64,000 nt of DNA, from assembly GCF_000524195.1 (NCBI RefSeq), contig NW_020170404.1, positions 159,436 to 223,435 on the forward strand. Direction: 5' to 3'. Origin of the DNA: Echinococcus granulosus (lineage: Eukaryota > Platyhelminthes > Cestoda > Cyclophyllidea > Taeniidae). The notes under the pieces are model-generated. The model was not told the DNA's origin. It searched no databases and worked only from the letters and a program-made list of their open reading frames with translations. Made by a program: the position numbers and the translations under genes. This document shows positions 10,101-22,193 of this stretch, one piece after another (position 1 is the first letter of the stretch; each line of letters opens with the position of its first letter).

Positions 10101-13100
10101 ATACTTCACAGAGACGTAACATCTTGATCCTAAACCAAATAATTGCCTGATTGTTAACACCCTAATTCCAAGTGCTTTTGGGATGAATTTTGTTCTTCAC
10201 TTCTTACGCACTTTGATTTTACGACCACCTATGGTTGGAAGTTTGATGGATAGTTAGGCCAACATCACCTGAGAGTTTGACAGTTGTACTTTAGCAACAT
10301 CCCCCTCCCAGCTTTTCTCCGTCAAAAAAAGGTACAACCATCTCGTCTTTGATAGCAAATTTACACCATCTAGTCCATGTGTGGTTGAGTGAGCCTGTCG
10401 AACCCCGACGAGGACAAACTATGGCGGATAGAAGCTAGACCGCGTAAGAAATTGAAGCTCTATCCTTTGAACCCAACTATCTGAATACATCGATGCATTG
10501 GCAAATATGGTCAGGTGTGTGCCGGCCATAGCTAATCCTCATGTCAGCGATCAGGAAACCCTCAGATGCCTTACCCTTAAAATATCGGGGCTCTTGCTAG
10601 TGCGGGGCGTCTCGATTGGCCGTCTGGAGCGTGGGCACCACCAACGCGCATTTGTGTTCGTTCGTACTCCACGCGCGCGTCTTAATATGACCACTGCCGA
10701 CAGTTTTATGATTTATTGTGTTTTTTTCCCTTGCACACGTTATGCATAAGCAGCAATCTAACACTTCAAGTTGTTCTCCAAAATTTACGACTCATTTGGG
10801 GGTTTTAAGGTTACGCTACCGCAACTTTTAGTTCACCGTATTTTAAGAAGATTCACCTTAAAAGGTTAATTAGATTAGCACTGTTGTCCTCGACCTCGAG
10901 AAGTCTGGATTTCTCTGCTACCAAAGTGGTAGTGCAGCCAATCGGCTCGGAGCAGCCGCGTACGTGAGCAGCGACCTTGACGATTCTCAGCCAATAGCTG
11001 GGCGATATTCGGTCAGCACATAGGTTCTGCTTTTCGAGGTTTATTTCAACTACCAACTGCAGATTTGGATCTTTGCTAACAAGCTCAAGCAGCGTGAAGG
11101 CCTGACGAATGTTTGGAGATGTTTCTGATTGTGGAACCAAGATAAAACGTTGCCTTATGGGTGGAGTGTCTCCAAGCTGCGGATCGCAATGTGAACCGTA
11201 AATGGAAAAGAAGGGAAGATTAAAGTGTGGCTGGTACGCAACATTCCAACTAGCAAACTCGGTTTACGTTCATCATGGAACCGCGTTCAATGCACTCTGA
11301 GCACAGGCCAACCTTGCCCATCCAATCACGGGCTTGATAATCGAAGCTGGCTCCTGTCGCCCTCTCATTACATAAGTGTACCATGGAAATCGTCACACTT
11401 GATGCTTTTATATCAATATTTACGCTCCTGTTATTTTGTGCTCTTTGCATTCCTGTCTAGCCTACTCTTTCTGCTTGTTAATACGACTTCCAAATCTGTT
11501 GATGTAGTTGTATTTTCTATTCCCGAATATTTCCAAAGGACTAAACTGTTTTCGTCTAGTATCCTCCATTTTCCACTTAATGGGGAAGAACCTACAGTAG
11601 CATGTCTTCCAACTGAGCTGATTAAATTGTTTGGATGGCTGATGTTCTCGCTTTATGACCACCATGATGCTTCATTCGATATTGTCAAGTTGCCACCGCT
11701 TCAAAAATGTTTTGTGGAAGTGACAGAGAGGTATGTCTTTAAACTACCAGAAAAGATCAAAGAATTGGCAATTCACATTTTGGTATTAATAATTAAGCAC
11801 TTTAATAAGTCGTTTCCAGTAAGTTCAGATTTTGGCAAATTATTGACATTGTGCCACATCTTTCAGCGGGAAGAGTGAGGTGGAAAATCCCCAACTCATT
11901 CAGTCCCCCAACCATGCCGAGCCGCTCCTAAGTTGTTCCGCCAAGTTGTGGAATGTAACATCAGCTTAACGAGGCTGAGAAACACACTTGAAGGCATTAA
12001 AGTGAATTTTAATGAGCTAATTTAAATAATCCCCACCACCACCGAGAGCCATTCAATGGTTTCTGAGCATTTCATTACTTTGAATGCTGTTGGAACTATA
12101 AGGCAACTAAATAATCCTAAGTGATTTTTAAAATAAATCAACAAAAAGCTTCTTCAATCATCTTTTATCTACCGGTGCAACCATAATTCCTCTCGAAGGG
12201 AAGTCTTCTCGATGCGACGTCCACTTTGAGGGGATGTCTCATTTCTGAAAACAAACAACTTCAAAGAGGAGAGGGGCAACCCACATGGACAGGTGAGACC
12301 CATTCCACTTCAATTCTCAAATCATGCCCATCGTCTGACAATCTGCAACATCTCCTAGTGAAAGCCGTAACTTGACAGCAACGAGGAATAGTTTCTCCTA
12401 GCGAAAGACTGGGCTATCAACTAGAGAATATTCCATTCAACTGAAAGCAAACTCACCGAGTCTCGAGCATAGCGATCGGCGCCAAAGCTGACAAGGAGGT
12501 TGTATATTTCATCATTGCCTTGTTTGCTAGCGATATGCAACGGAGTGGTTCCATTGTTGTTGGCCAGGCGAGGATTGGCACCATGAATGAGGAGGAGTTG
12601 CACCAACCTCAGGTAGCCCAGTCGCACTGCCATCAGGAGCGCCGTTTCGCCTTGCTGTGGAGGAGAAAAGAGAGGACAGAGGACAAAGTAAAGGCTCATC
12701 AATACAATCTTTGCAAATGAGTTTGTAGCCTGTCTCAAGACCTCAAAGTTAGGACCGTTTCGATGCTACCAATCCTCGGCAAAGTTTGACTCGTTTACAA
12801 GAGTTCTAACATTTTGTTAAAAAAATAAAAGAAATTTTCGACATCCTTGGCATCAAATGTAGAGTAAAAAATGTGTTGTACATCGCAAAAATAAAAATCC
12901 CTTAGTTTCACAATAGTTGAATGCAGGAAAAGGAGATGTTCAGCTTCAAAATGAAGGAGGAAACTCCTACTAATGAAAATCTCAGTCTTAAACTGCACAG
13001 CGCTTTGAATCAAGATCCATACTCGAATTGTTTCTGGTATCGGGTTTTAAAACTGCGAAGTAATACCGCCACACGTCAAACCCGAGGCACTGCTGATCAT

Positions 13101-16100
13101 GTTGACAGGTGTTGGAAAGTGATGGTGCTTTATAGCGGTATGAAAACACGGAAACCTGGGTGGCTGTCTTCAACAATGTCGCTGTGAAGATATCTGGAAT
13201 GTCTGTGTGTCGGCTGTGGACTTGGCTAGAACTTCTCACCACTAATCATCTAGACCCTTTTCATCAGAAGTTACCTAATGGATTGGGGGGGGGGGGGAGT
13301 TGGAGGAATGTAACTTGTAGACAGAAAGTTATTTGCACCATTCTCATGCTAGCAAAATGGATATTGCCTCGCTCTACAGCGTTGGAATAGGCTGTGCGCA
13401 TCAGGATGTACTACGCTTTGAATTAGATGACGATTAAAGGCACTGCTGAGGTCTTTGGAGTGGCCAAAATGCAAGGGATGCTGTAGAAAGGAGATAGTCT
13501 CACCCCCAAGTAGCTTTAAGGTGACACTTGGAGCCTGTGGCACCGTAAATACCTCTGGAAGTGACACATTAACTGCCAAGATGATAAAAAATTGTGGCTA
13601 GACAGTTCGTGATGACGTGCTTACTTCAGTGGCTTCAGGGCAAATAATACCACCTGACTTTGAGTGACAAGTGGTGCACCTCGAGATGGCGTTTCAGGGC
13701 CTTCGTGACAGGGGTGATGGCTTAAATTTTGTGTGGAGGCGACTTGATTGGACTTTAAAACAAAAAATACCACCTTGTGGCATCTCCTGAGTCAGAAGTA
13801 GGCGATTTTTTGTTCAAATTTGGATTCCGACAGCCAGATTTTGGTGGGTGTGTGCATGAAGATCGTGCTAAAGCATTTCTGAGAGGTAAAGACCAAAAAA
13901 GGAAAGGACAATAATTGGCAAGTTTCCCCAAGAAATTACTTCCTTCATCTCTCATCTTTCCTTTTGCCCCAATGAATGGATTTAACACCTTGATGTCTTG
14001 CTTATTGAACTGGTCCTATCCTTCCACGTTACCAGTGGTGTGACCTACGACGAGGTTTTTGGGTAAAACGAACAATTGCTTGTTTTGCTGTTTGTAAGCA
14101 AGGAAAAAGGACGTAATAACATGGTCATGAGGTTAGGGAATCAAGCAAACTAGCCTGTTATTAGCGGGTTTTTGGATGGTGAAGTGCAATACTTTGGCCT
14201 CTGAGCCATGCCAATAGTTCTTTAGTCCATCAAGAAGTGTCAACGGACTACACTGGTGGCAAAGGGAAAGTGAATCTTATCCCAAAGGACAACTAACCTG
14301 ATTTCTATTTCTGAATGCTGAACCCCGACATGAGGAAAGAGGGGCATGTGCCGTGGATGGGAGAATCTGTAACCACTCCAAACAAGAGTGCAAGAGTGCT
14401 TTTCTGACAGCACCGGCTACGTTGTAATGTATGATGAGGGAGGTTGATCAAGGAGAGAGCCAGGGACGAAGCTCAAAAGGAAAGGGAGGTCGCTTAATGC
14501 GCTAATTATTTTTTTGATTTTTTGTTTTGGTTACCCTGACGCTGAAGGGCACGGCCATTGTACTTCCCCCCAGATGCATGGCCTTCCGGCGGCGCCGGTA
14601 GCCCCTCACCCACCAAAAGAAAATTGCTCTAATTTCGAGGATGCAACTTGTAGACACCAACTGGACTGCACAAAACTACCAAGTGACATCAAATCATCAC
14701 ATCGTCTAAGTAAAAATACAAATATCCGAAAAATGTCACTTGATTTCATATGTAAACCCTCAAAAACTCATCCCTCAAAGAAGTACTTCAGTGATAAGAA
14801 ATTACGGACTTGAGGAGACGGTGTGTGTGAATGTGAGTTGCTGACATTCAATCAAACTGATTCCTCTCGAGAACTTTTTCTTCGCTTTTAACAGGAGAAG
14901 GAGGAGCGGCATTTTAATGCTGCCATTACCAATTTATGGATCCCAAGATGGAGGGGAAATTTGGGAAAGATCGTAAAGTAGGGAGTGTTCTGCCTCTTCT
15001 GCCCGAGCAATATCCTCGCAGCCTGTAAAGATGGTTCTTATTAATGCGTTATTACTAGAAAAAGCTCACTCATCATTGCCAAGGTCAAGGACGCGAATAA
15101 GGGAGCCCAGCTGGTTGCATCAGTGTGGCGAAGCAGGAGAGGATTGATGACTGGCTTGAAGCAGTAATACCACCGTTTTAGTTGTAAAGTTACTGACTTT
15201 ACTCACCAAAAATACTTCAAATTACAAAGGTAAAGCCGGTAAGGTAATTGCTCGACCTTTCATCAGAACTGACTTAACACATGGTATCACATAAAGACCT
15301 TCACCACGAGGATCTAAGAGGAAACCAAATCGCCATAACAGCTGAGTCTTTTCGATTTCCAATCCACTTCAAATCACCTGAATTAAATGATTCATCCATT
15401 GTATTATGAGGGATCGGGTAAGAAAAGCATTGCGTCACACATATGTGACGTCGGTAGCGAACGTGTTAAACTATTGCTTTCCAAGTTTTAGGGCACTCGG
15501 AGTTTTAATAGCCATGTGTGTGTGTGCTTTCACACATTGCAAATGGCTAGCTGTAATTTTTTTAGCGTTAAAGGTGAATATTACAGTTTACCCAATTCCT
15601 TTAATGCGTGGAAATGGAGAATTCCTATATTTCTTCAAGATTTAATACGAATAGTAAACACCTCACTTCATTAATGGGTTCTATTTAATTATATTTAAGC
15701 TAAGTTCTAAAATCGCGCTTAAAACTTCCGGGAAGCCAATTCTTTAGATGTTCTTTTTTCGACGGCAAAGACGTCAGCGAGTTTTTAAGTGCGCTTGACC
15801 ATGTTCCCTCTGTGGGAACTGTCAAAGTATTCTTTTCTCCGTCTTTTTCGTGCATTTAAATTTTGTTATTTGTAAGGATATGGGAATTGACGGCAGTCAC
15901 TTTTATGATTACCTTACAGAATGTTTGATCTGCTGGCTGGTGGGAACAAATACCTATAAGTCAATCAAGCTGTCGTGGGTATTCACTCATGCTCCGATTC
16001 GGCTGACGTTCTCTGAACCCAATGGTTGAGAATGATCGCACAAATTACTCTGGAAGTTTGGTACAATTTAAGCCATTATTATACATCCAAAACCAATCAT

Positions 16101-19100
16101 AATGCCAAAGCTCCCTCCTGCTTCCATTACTTCGAGGAGGCTCCGGAGGCACCTCGGACGCCGCACCCATGGTGACGTCAGCAGCCTCCTCTCTGAAAGG
16201 GCGGCAATCCAGATTATGCTAGTTGAAACTAAAATTTGTGTGGACTCTCAACAGGAGGGTTATCAAAATCGCTTGAACTTTTGTGACTGTCCAATATCGG
16301 CTTCTGCAAAGCTACCAATATTAAGCCAGGAATGATCTTATGATGACTCTCAATGGTGTAAGGTAGAATTAAGGGTCTAAGGGCAGTTACAATTCCCAAA
16401 ATGAGGCTTTCGAACCCTTCTGCACCGCTGCAATAAGACTTCCTACACTTCACACAGGACAGAAAATGCCAGCAAAGACTGCACCTGCCTCTAACCTTAG
16501 TCTGTCTGTTAGGATCGGCGTTTTGTTCAAGGAGGAAGGTGACCATGGCATATTGATTAGCTCGACAGGCGTTGATGATTGGTGTGGCGCCGTTGTAGTC
16601 CTCGAGGTCGACCTCTGCCCTGCCCTCCACCAACACAACCGCGCTCTCCACGTTGCCTCGCAGAGCCGCGTAGTGCAGCGGAGTGCAACCGCGCTGAAAA
16701 AATAAACTGAGCTGTAAAAATTAACGAGAGTAAGGTGAGAAATGAGTTACGGTTTAAAATAGTGGAGGAAAGAGAAGCTTGGAAGGAAAGAAAGTGGGAA
16801 AAGAGTGAGGAAAGGTCAGAGGGGAAGTATAATTACCCAATTGCGGATGTTGAAATCGGCACCCTCGAGAGCGATGCGTCGAAGGGCGTTGCAGCGGCCC
16901 ATCTCCGCAGCGAAGTGGGCGGCGGTTTTGCCTCCCTTGCCCGCCGCGTTGACTCTCGCGCCAGCTCGTAGCAGCAGGTCTATCGAGGCATCCATTCCGT
17001 TGGAGATGGCGTAGTACAACGCTGTGTAGCCCTCCTACGTGGGCGAAATTCCGCATGCACACATACATCAGCAACCTTGTTATGCATAGACTAGTACAAA
17101 TGCACGAAGTATCTGGTTTTCGTGGATTTTCCTGGTGACAAATGGAACTCAGTTAATTTCAATTTAATGGAATCCAGTTAATGCCGTGAAGGATTGCATT
17201 TGGAAATGACACTTTTACCATGCTGGGCGAAACTTGCTTGCTATGCAGCAATTTGCGTGGTGGTCTGTCACAAATATAACGCCTGCTGAATAAGAGGGAG
17301 GTCACAAAACCAAAGTGAGCTGAGGATCTGCCTGACTAAGTCCGTACAAAGAAAGTGGACTATTCTAACACTTTAATGAATCATGTCCATGGAAGCGAAG
17401 TAGATACCATAAAAATATCTAAACAGATCCTTCTAGATCAAGAAGCTAAAATCATGGGTTTATCAGTAAACCTGGCCTCGTGACTGAGCGAAAGCTATCG
17501 GCCCCCAGGGAGGAAACTTACTCTGAACACATAATCGGGATACCTGTACCCATTTATTATCACCACTAAGAAAAAAAAGATGTCCTGGTCTAACTCGTCT
17601 ACTTGTTTCAAAGGTATGACGGCTGAGGTGACGGAGAGAAACACCACACCCATTACAATCTCAACACTTATTTTATTAAAATTTCTAGGTTAAAAATGCA
17701 CCATTATAAAACCATACCCAGGTGTTAACTCGCCTGGTGTGCAATACGTTTCTTATTGTCTTGCGGCAGAAGAAATAAGCAAAATGCGGGTTCATTTGAA
17801 ATGCTTTTTTTTCACATTAAAATAATCATTCTCAGAGTCTTTTGAACAAAGAATGGGTGATGTGTATACAGGGAAGAATATTCCCTAGTAAATCATAGAG
17901 CTTTTTGCTAATCCCTACACTTACGTTTCAACTTTACCAATACATCATATCAACCAAATTTTGTTTAACAAATCCCACAACGACTTATTCCTATAGTGAT
18001 CGCAGTAACACGTGCGCTATTTAGATGTCGACCCGTCCCCAAAATCACAAGCAATCCTGTGATGAGTAGAATAAATCCTTAGCAATGTTTTTTTTTGCTT
18101 CAAAAAAGCTTAGCGAAAATTATTTTTGGACTCGTGCAGTTGGGACTGAGGTTAAGGAAGAGAACCCACCCCCAATGTCCAGTTGTCTTTATGTCAATTC
18201 CCTTTTACCACTACAGGATTTATTTGTAGCCATCTGAAAAAACAAATCAGCCGGTCTGTTAGTTAGGGTTAAAACATGCTACACCAGTTTTGTTGCTTTG
18301 ATCCCAACTAGGTTCTTTGTCACACTATTTGATCTAATTACCTAGGGTGGATGAAACAGCAGGTCCCGTGTCTATTATGACGAATGCAGATGAGTGGAAA
18401 GTAGGACTTCAAACACCGCGGATAGGTGCAGCCCTAATGGCGTTTACAAGACTTACATTAAAAGCCAAAATTGACATGTCATGCGCATGTCTAAAGCCGA
18501 GTGCTTTCATGTCGCCGAAAACAGAAGTATCACCGGCGATCTCTCTTTAGGTTGAAAATGCATTTACCAGTTGGATTGAGCATGACCATCATTCCAAGCC
18601 AAACTGTGGTCGTTTTGCTGAGCACCTCGCCTCCAAATCCCGCAAGTGTGGTCTTTCAGTGGGACGGGGGCGGGTTTAATTGCACTACATATTTTAAGTT
18701 ACAAATCTAATTAGATACGCTGTGTGTTTGTGAGAAAAAGTTGTGTTGAATGAACCATAAAAGACAAGTGAATCGGTTATGGCTCTGACTAGGTGAGATC
18801 AAAAGGCCATCAATAACGTAAATTAAATAGTTCACCCATAAAGAAGAGGAAGAGCTAGGTCGGAGGCCCCAAGTTTTAACGACCTATCGATTCTAGGGAC
18901 AAATTCTGTCACATTTCAGCATTCGAGAGTGATAATGAATTATCACAGGTGAAGCCCTTCTCTTAATATTGTAGTCACTTTATAATTTCATTTCATTATC
19001 TTCTATTTGAGTACATTGTAGAGCAATAAGTCGATGATTTTACTCCGCGCATATATGTGATTAAAGGGAAATGCAGGTTTTAATGAAATCCCGTCATACA

Positions 19101-22100
19101 GTAATTCAAAAGGTAATGGAGGGCTTGACTTCGACCAAGTAAGCCAATTTTCTGCGTTAATAAATACATTCGTATGGTTGAAAAAGCGGTACTAAATTGT
19201 CCAATGCTCGAACTAATTGCTGGTACCAATAAACATTTGAATAATAAGTACCAAGTTAAGTTAAGAAGGCCAAAACTTTTCTAATAAAAGTTAGTAAGTT
19301 GATTTGATCCACAGGCTACAAATTTCCCCAATAATAAAAAACTGTCCTAAAAAGTTCCTTATGAACTTTTGCAATAATGTGTTTTACTGTTTCATTTTCG
19401 TACTCTTGAGTCCTTTGTATAAACCAGTCGTAACGGCAATGGTCTCCAGTACCCACATTCGAGGGGATTTATGCAGAAATCATGAAGAATAAGGCGGGAT
19501 CGAGGAGTGGTCATCTTTAGCAAAGTTTTTAATTGGAGCTTGCCTTTTTTAAATTGGGAATTACAGGTTCTTCGTGATTTTCTGAGAGGGTGTTATTTCG
19601 ACGCAGTTAGGAGGTCTGAGCGAATTGCTAGGCGGCGCCACAACTTCGAAAAGGTTGAGCCTTTTGCGTCACAATCTAGAATTTCCTCAGCAAGAAATAA
19701 GATATTTTTCTATTTAAGCCTGGCACCACAAAACTACAGCGCGCTTCCTTTTACCAGTTTCTGGTACCTGATTGTTCAGAATTTTGATGGAATCGGGCTA
19801 AGTGAGTTTAAGGCGCATGGAGTGAATGGGTAGATGTCCTTGGTCCGGGAGTAATTACACCTTTTTCAGTTGGGAACAGTTTGACAGTGCGTTGGTGATT
19901 GTGCCACGTGAGAACAATGTCGTATTCGCTCTGTGGCAGTCAATTTCCCTCAGAGGGCATGGTAACAAGTGTGTTAGTCATATTAAGGTTGCAGGGAATT
20001 CTACCGCTTATCCGGCAACTCCAGTCTCACCTCAACCATTACGACCTCCCTCTAGGCAAAAAATTACTTTCAAGACGGATTTTAATGTCCTGTTGTTTAA
20101 ATGTGCAATTTGGAATGCTCTTAGCCCTCAATAGTTTATTTCTGTTTGCCATTTGCAAAATTGAGGCAAGGAGTTGAAGGATCTGCTCCTGTTCCGTTAA
20201 CTGCATTTTCTGTATCATGAGAACCGTTGTAATCGTATAGGAGCCTCACATCGACAGCCCATCCTGTGGTCTCGGGGGATTTGCCTACGAGGACGGTGGA
20301 ATGCGCTGGCGTAATTGCATTAAAAGCACTGGGAAACAGGCTCATTCAAAATCTCACTACAAGTTAATCTTTTCCTCTCATGGAAGTCGAATAAAGTATT
20401 GCTTTCATGTGTATCATTTTTCCCCTTCTAGATACTCCAGAAATCAGCGCACCTTGAAGCTAAAGCACAGGCCACACAGGTTTTCCCGTTTCACCCTGAG
20501 AATAATTTATTCCAAGATGCTCGACTGTACCCAAAAAGGAATGTTCGCGTGCGTACAGATTTAAGAGAACTCAGTGGAAATGATTTAATGGTCCGGTATT
20601 CCGATATTTTTACTTTTTCTTTGGTGGGAGAAGTGTCGCCATAGCTACATGGGTGTGCAAGAACAAAAACTGAAGTATTGATGGTACAATGATGACTTGC
20701 ATTGAACACCCGCATCAACACCCCTCCATCGCTGAGGAAGAAAATCAGAAGATGTGATGCCTACAACACCCTCACTTAACGTGGCCTGTATGCACGACAT
20801 TCTGATTTCCACTTTTCAGTTTGGTGTCACAAATATGTGACATATGCTCTTTATCACTTTGTAATAGATGATTAGACCAAATCACGTCGTGTATGAATTG
20901 CCTAAGTTTGAAACAACAAAGCAAGCTTTTGCTATTCTTTGCGTGAATGTAAATGCACTTTTAATTTCAGTAGTGTAAGTGGTGCTCAGCTTGACTAAAG
21001 CGTGATAGGCAAGTCCTAGAGTCTAATACTCACGAAATAAATTCAAATGCCCTCCTGCGTAGTTGTAAGTCGAGATTTTCGTGAACCCGTGGAAGAGGTA
21101 TTAGGCTCCTACCACCCGTCGGATAGATGCGAAAAAAATGACTGATTCAAGGCTCTATTACGCATGGGAGGAATGCTCTAAAAAGCGGTGAGTGTCTCTC
21201 ATTCCCAACCACATCCAATTTCATTGATGGTCAACGAAAAAAACACTACCGCCCTCAGTAATAAGGTTTTGGGAAGTAGTAGTCAACCATTAACAGGGAG
21301 ACAATGAAAAGATTAGGCTAATGGGACTGAACACTTACGAAGGAGATGTGATTGACATTTGCACCGGCCTCAATGAGAACGCTGACCACATCGGCTTTGG
21401 ATTCACGACAGCCGACAAGGAGAGGCGTGAGACCATTCTTATCCACAGCCTCGAGATTGGCATAACCCTGCAGCAGTCGAATCACTCCCTCCACAAAGCC
21501 CGCTTTCGCTGCCAGGTGGAGGGGACAGGCTTGCTCCATCTGCAGGAACAAACCAAAGGAGTAGAGGTATTCCACTTGCATGTATTGTTGATACTGTAAA
21601 AGTTGTGTATTCTGGCACACTCGAGGCACAATCACTTAAGACCTGCTAGAATTTATTCATTACAGAATCCTCACTGTGTCCTCCAATGACGTTCCTTGTG
21701 AGTTCATAAATAAGGCCTGTTAATTAGTTGTGAGAAATGTAGGGTTGGATAACAACGATACCTCTCCCCCAGCTAGTTATAGTGTGCCAACTTTCCTTCT
21801 CTAGCAGACAACTCACAAGACCAGTTTCCTTCTGTCTCCTCCATCTCAGGTACTACTTTTGCTTGCCGCACGTTCATAACGTCTTCAGGTGAGACTCAAG
21901 CCAGTGGGAGAAGGGACTCCAAATTATGCATAACAGTCGCCTACCTTTGTTGGATGGTTGACATTAGCGTTGTACTCGATGAGAAGGCTAAGTTCGTTGA
22001 GTTTCCGACGCTCGCAGGCTGAGTGGAGGGCAGTAAAGCCATTCACGTCGGTCCTATTCACCTCCTCACCTCGATGGACCAGTCGCGCGAGGTCTTCCGA

Positions 22101-22193
22101 GGTGCCTGACTTCACGGCCTGAATCACTGCTGTCATGGACGGATAGGTGGTTCCAGTAAATGCGTTTGCCTTTTCCTTGCTCTCTCTCTGCAC
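7183..22193 (-). CDS. Ankyrin-repeat protein with two repeat blocks and a Ser/Pro-rich linker
   Basis: Eleven exons join in frame, all phase 0: 22193-21945, 21539-21339, 17034-16837, 16693-16496, 12654-12457, 9363-8770, 8694-8497, 8423-8226, 8155-7958, 7776-7579 and 7281-7183 (TGA). They give 842 residues. Residues ~17-358 hold about ten ankyrin repeats (GFTALHSAC, CTPLHYAA, TTPLHIAS). Residues 359-546 are a Ser/Pro/Arg-rich linker with a basic cluster RPRARKRP (453-460). Residues 547-842 hold nine more repeats (SPLHRAAS, NTPLHLAC) and an acidic tail (TETDESDA). The first exon found has a 3' splice site at 22194, so an upstream exon exists or a spliced leader is added there. Met20 is the first ATG in it, but the first repeat already begins near there. 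I do not recognise the orthologue; a cytoplasmic or nuclear scaffold is inferred from ankyrin biology only. Confidence 0.85.
8770..9363 (-). other. Linker exon of the ankyrin gene
   Basis: This 594-nt exon (198 codons) completes an ankyrin repeat (RNQTPRDLNM) and then switches to low-complexity sequence. That part has SP dipeptides (FSPSP, RSPTP, SSSPRG, SKSPSPQ), a possible phosphorylation stretch RSQSTSSLR and the basic cluster RPRARKRP. The next repeat block starts after SIRESYPY. Reading frames that run on below 8770 pass through two short introns (75 and 73 nt) and are artefacts. Confidence 0.8.
9853..9967 (-). CDS. Possible small exon, unrecognised
   Basis: This 115-nt open segment reads VLESPISTIAPIY, then PRQRGELYVICHQ, and ends in LQLQQ. 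The 3' splice site is CGAAG|GG and the 5' splice site is CAA|GTGAGA. Its entry phase matches the exit phase of the candidate exon at 10857-11249, so the two could be joined. No family is recognised and it may be chance. Confidence 0.25.
10857..11249 (-). CDS. Possible exon, unrecognised, nested in an ankyrin-gene intron
   Basis: A 130-codon open stretch is bounded by a GCTAG 3' splice site and a TTTTAAG|GTGAAT 5' splice site. The peptide has hydrophobic and charged alternation typical of a folded domain (QAFTLLELVSKDP, LQLVVEINLEKQN, YWLRIVKVAAHV) and five Cys. It overlaps the plus-strand frame at 11195-11878 by 55 nt. The family is not recognised. Stop-free stretches of this length can arise by chance in a 64-kb window. 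Confidence 0.3.
11195..11878 (+). other. Long plus-strand open frame, unrecognised
   Basis: A stop-free frame of 227 codons is open from 11195. The first GTG is at 11225, an ATG-initiated part starts at 11401, and the stop is at 11876-11878. The central part has a hydrophobic stretch (YFVLFAFLSSLLFLLV), followed by a segment of ordinary protein-like composition (EKIKELAIHILVLIIKH). It is the longest open frame in the window that does not belong to an identified gene. It lies inside an intron of the ankyrin gene on the opposite strand. No domain is recognised. It could be a small nested gene, a decayed mobile-element frame or chance. Confidence 0.3.
13285..13297 (+). repeat. Homopolymer run of 13 G
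   Basis: This uninterrupted G tract lies in intron sequence and is unusual for this otherwise non-G-rich region. It could form a G-rich structure, or its length could be a sequencing artefact. Confidence 0.9.
14300..14500 (+). repeat. Dispersed repeat family A, partial copy
   Basis: CCCCGACATGAGGAAAGAGG and GTGGATGGGAGAATC match the block near 2.5 kb. GGCTACGTTGTAATG and GGGAGGTTGATCAAGGAGAG match the 5' block at 3.1 kb. It shows that these two blocks are adjacent in the intact element. Confidence 0.55.
17035..21338. other. Intron of the ankyrin gene
   Basis: This is 4.3 kb without a recognisable exon, RNA gene or strong repeat. The flanking exons join cleanly (NVNHISF|EGYTALYYAI). Confidence 0.5.

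Larger units (their letters stand above)
9364..12456. other. Large intron of the ankyrin gene with possible nested exons
   Basis: The flanking ankyrin exons join cleanly (RYARDS|RNQTPRDLN), so nothing here is needed for the repeat protein. The intron holds two possible minus-strand exons, a long plus-strand reading frame and an ATTGG-containing GC-rich spot at 10600-10690. Each is listed separately. Confidence 0.6.
12655..16495. other. Intron of the ankyrin gene
   Basis: No additional ankyrin exon is needed here (NRQTK joins QGETALLMAV). Contents seen are a 13-G run at 13285-13297, a repeat family A relic at 14300-14500, and short minus-strand open stretches at 13.4-13.7 kb that I could not join into a gene. 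Confidence 0.5.

Noticed and set aside
13349..13735. Possible minus-strand exons (NVSLPEVFTVPQAP and an upstream segment)
   Set aside because: Donor and acceptor phases do not match: the joint gives an immediate stop. They also flank the ankyrin exon at 12.5 kb and cannot be joined to other exons convincingly.
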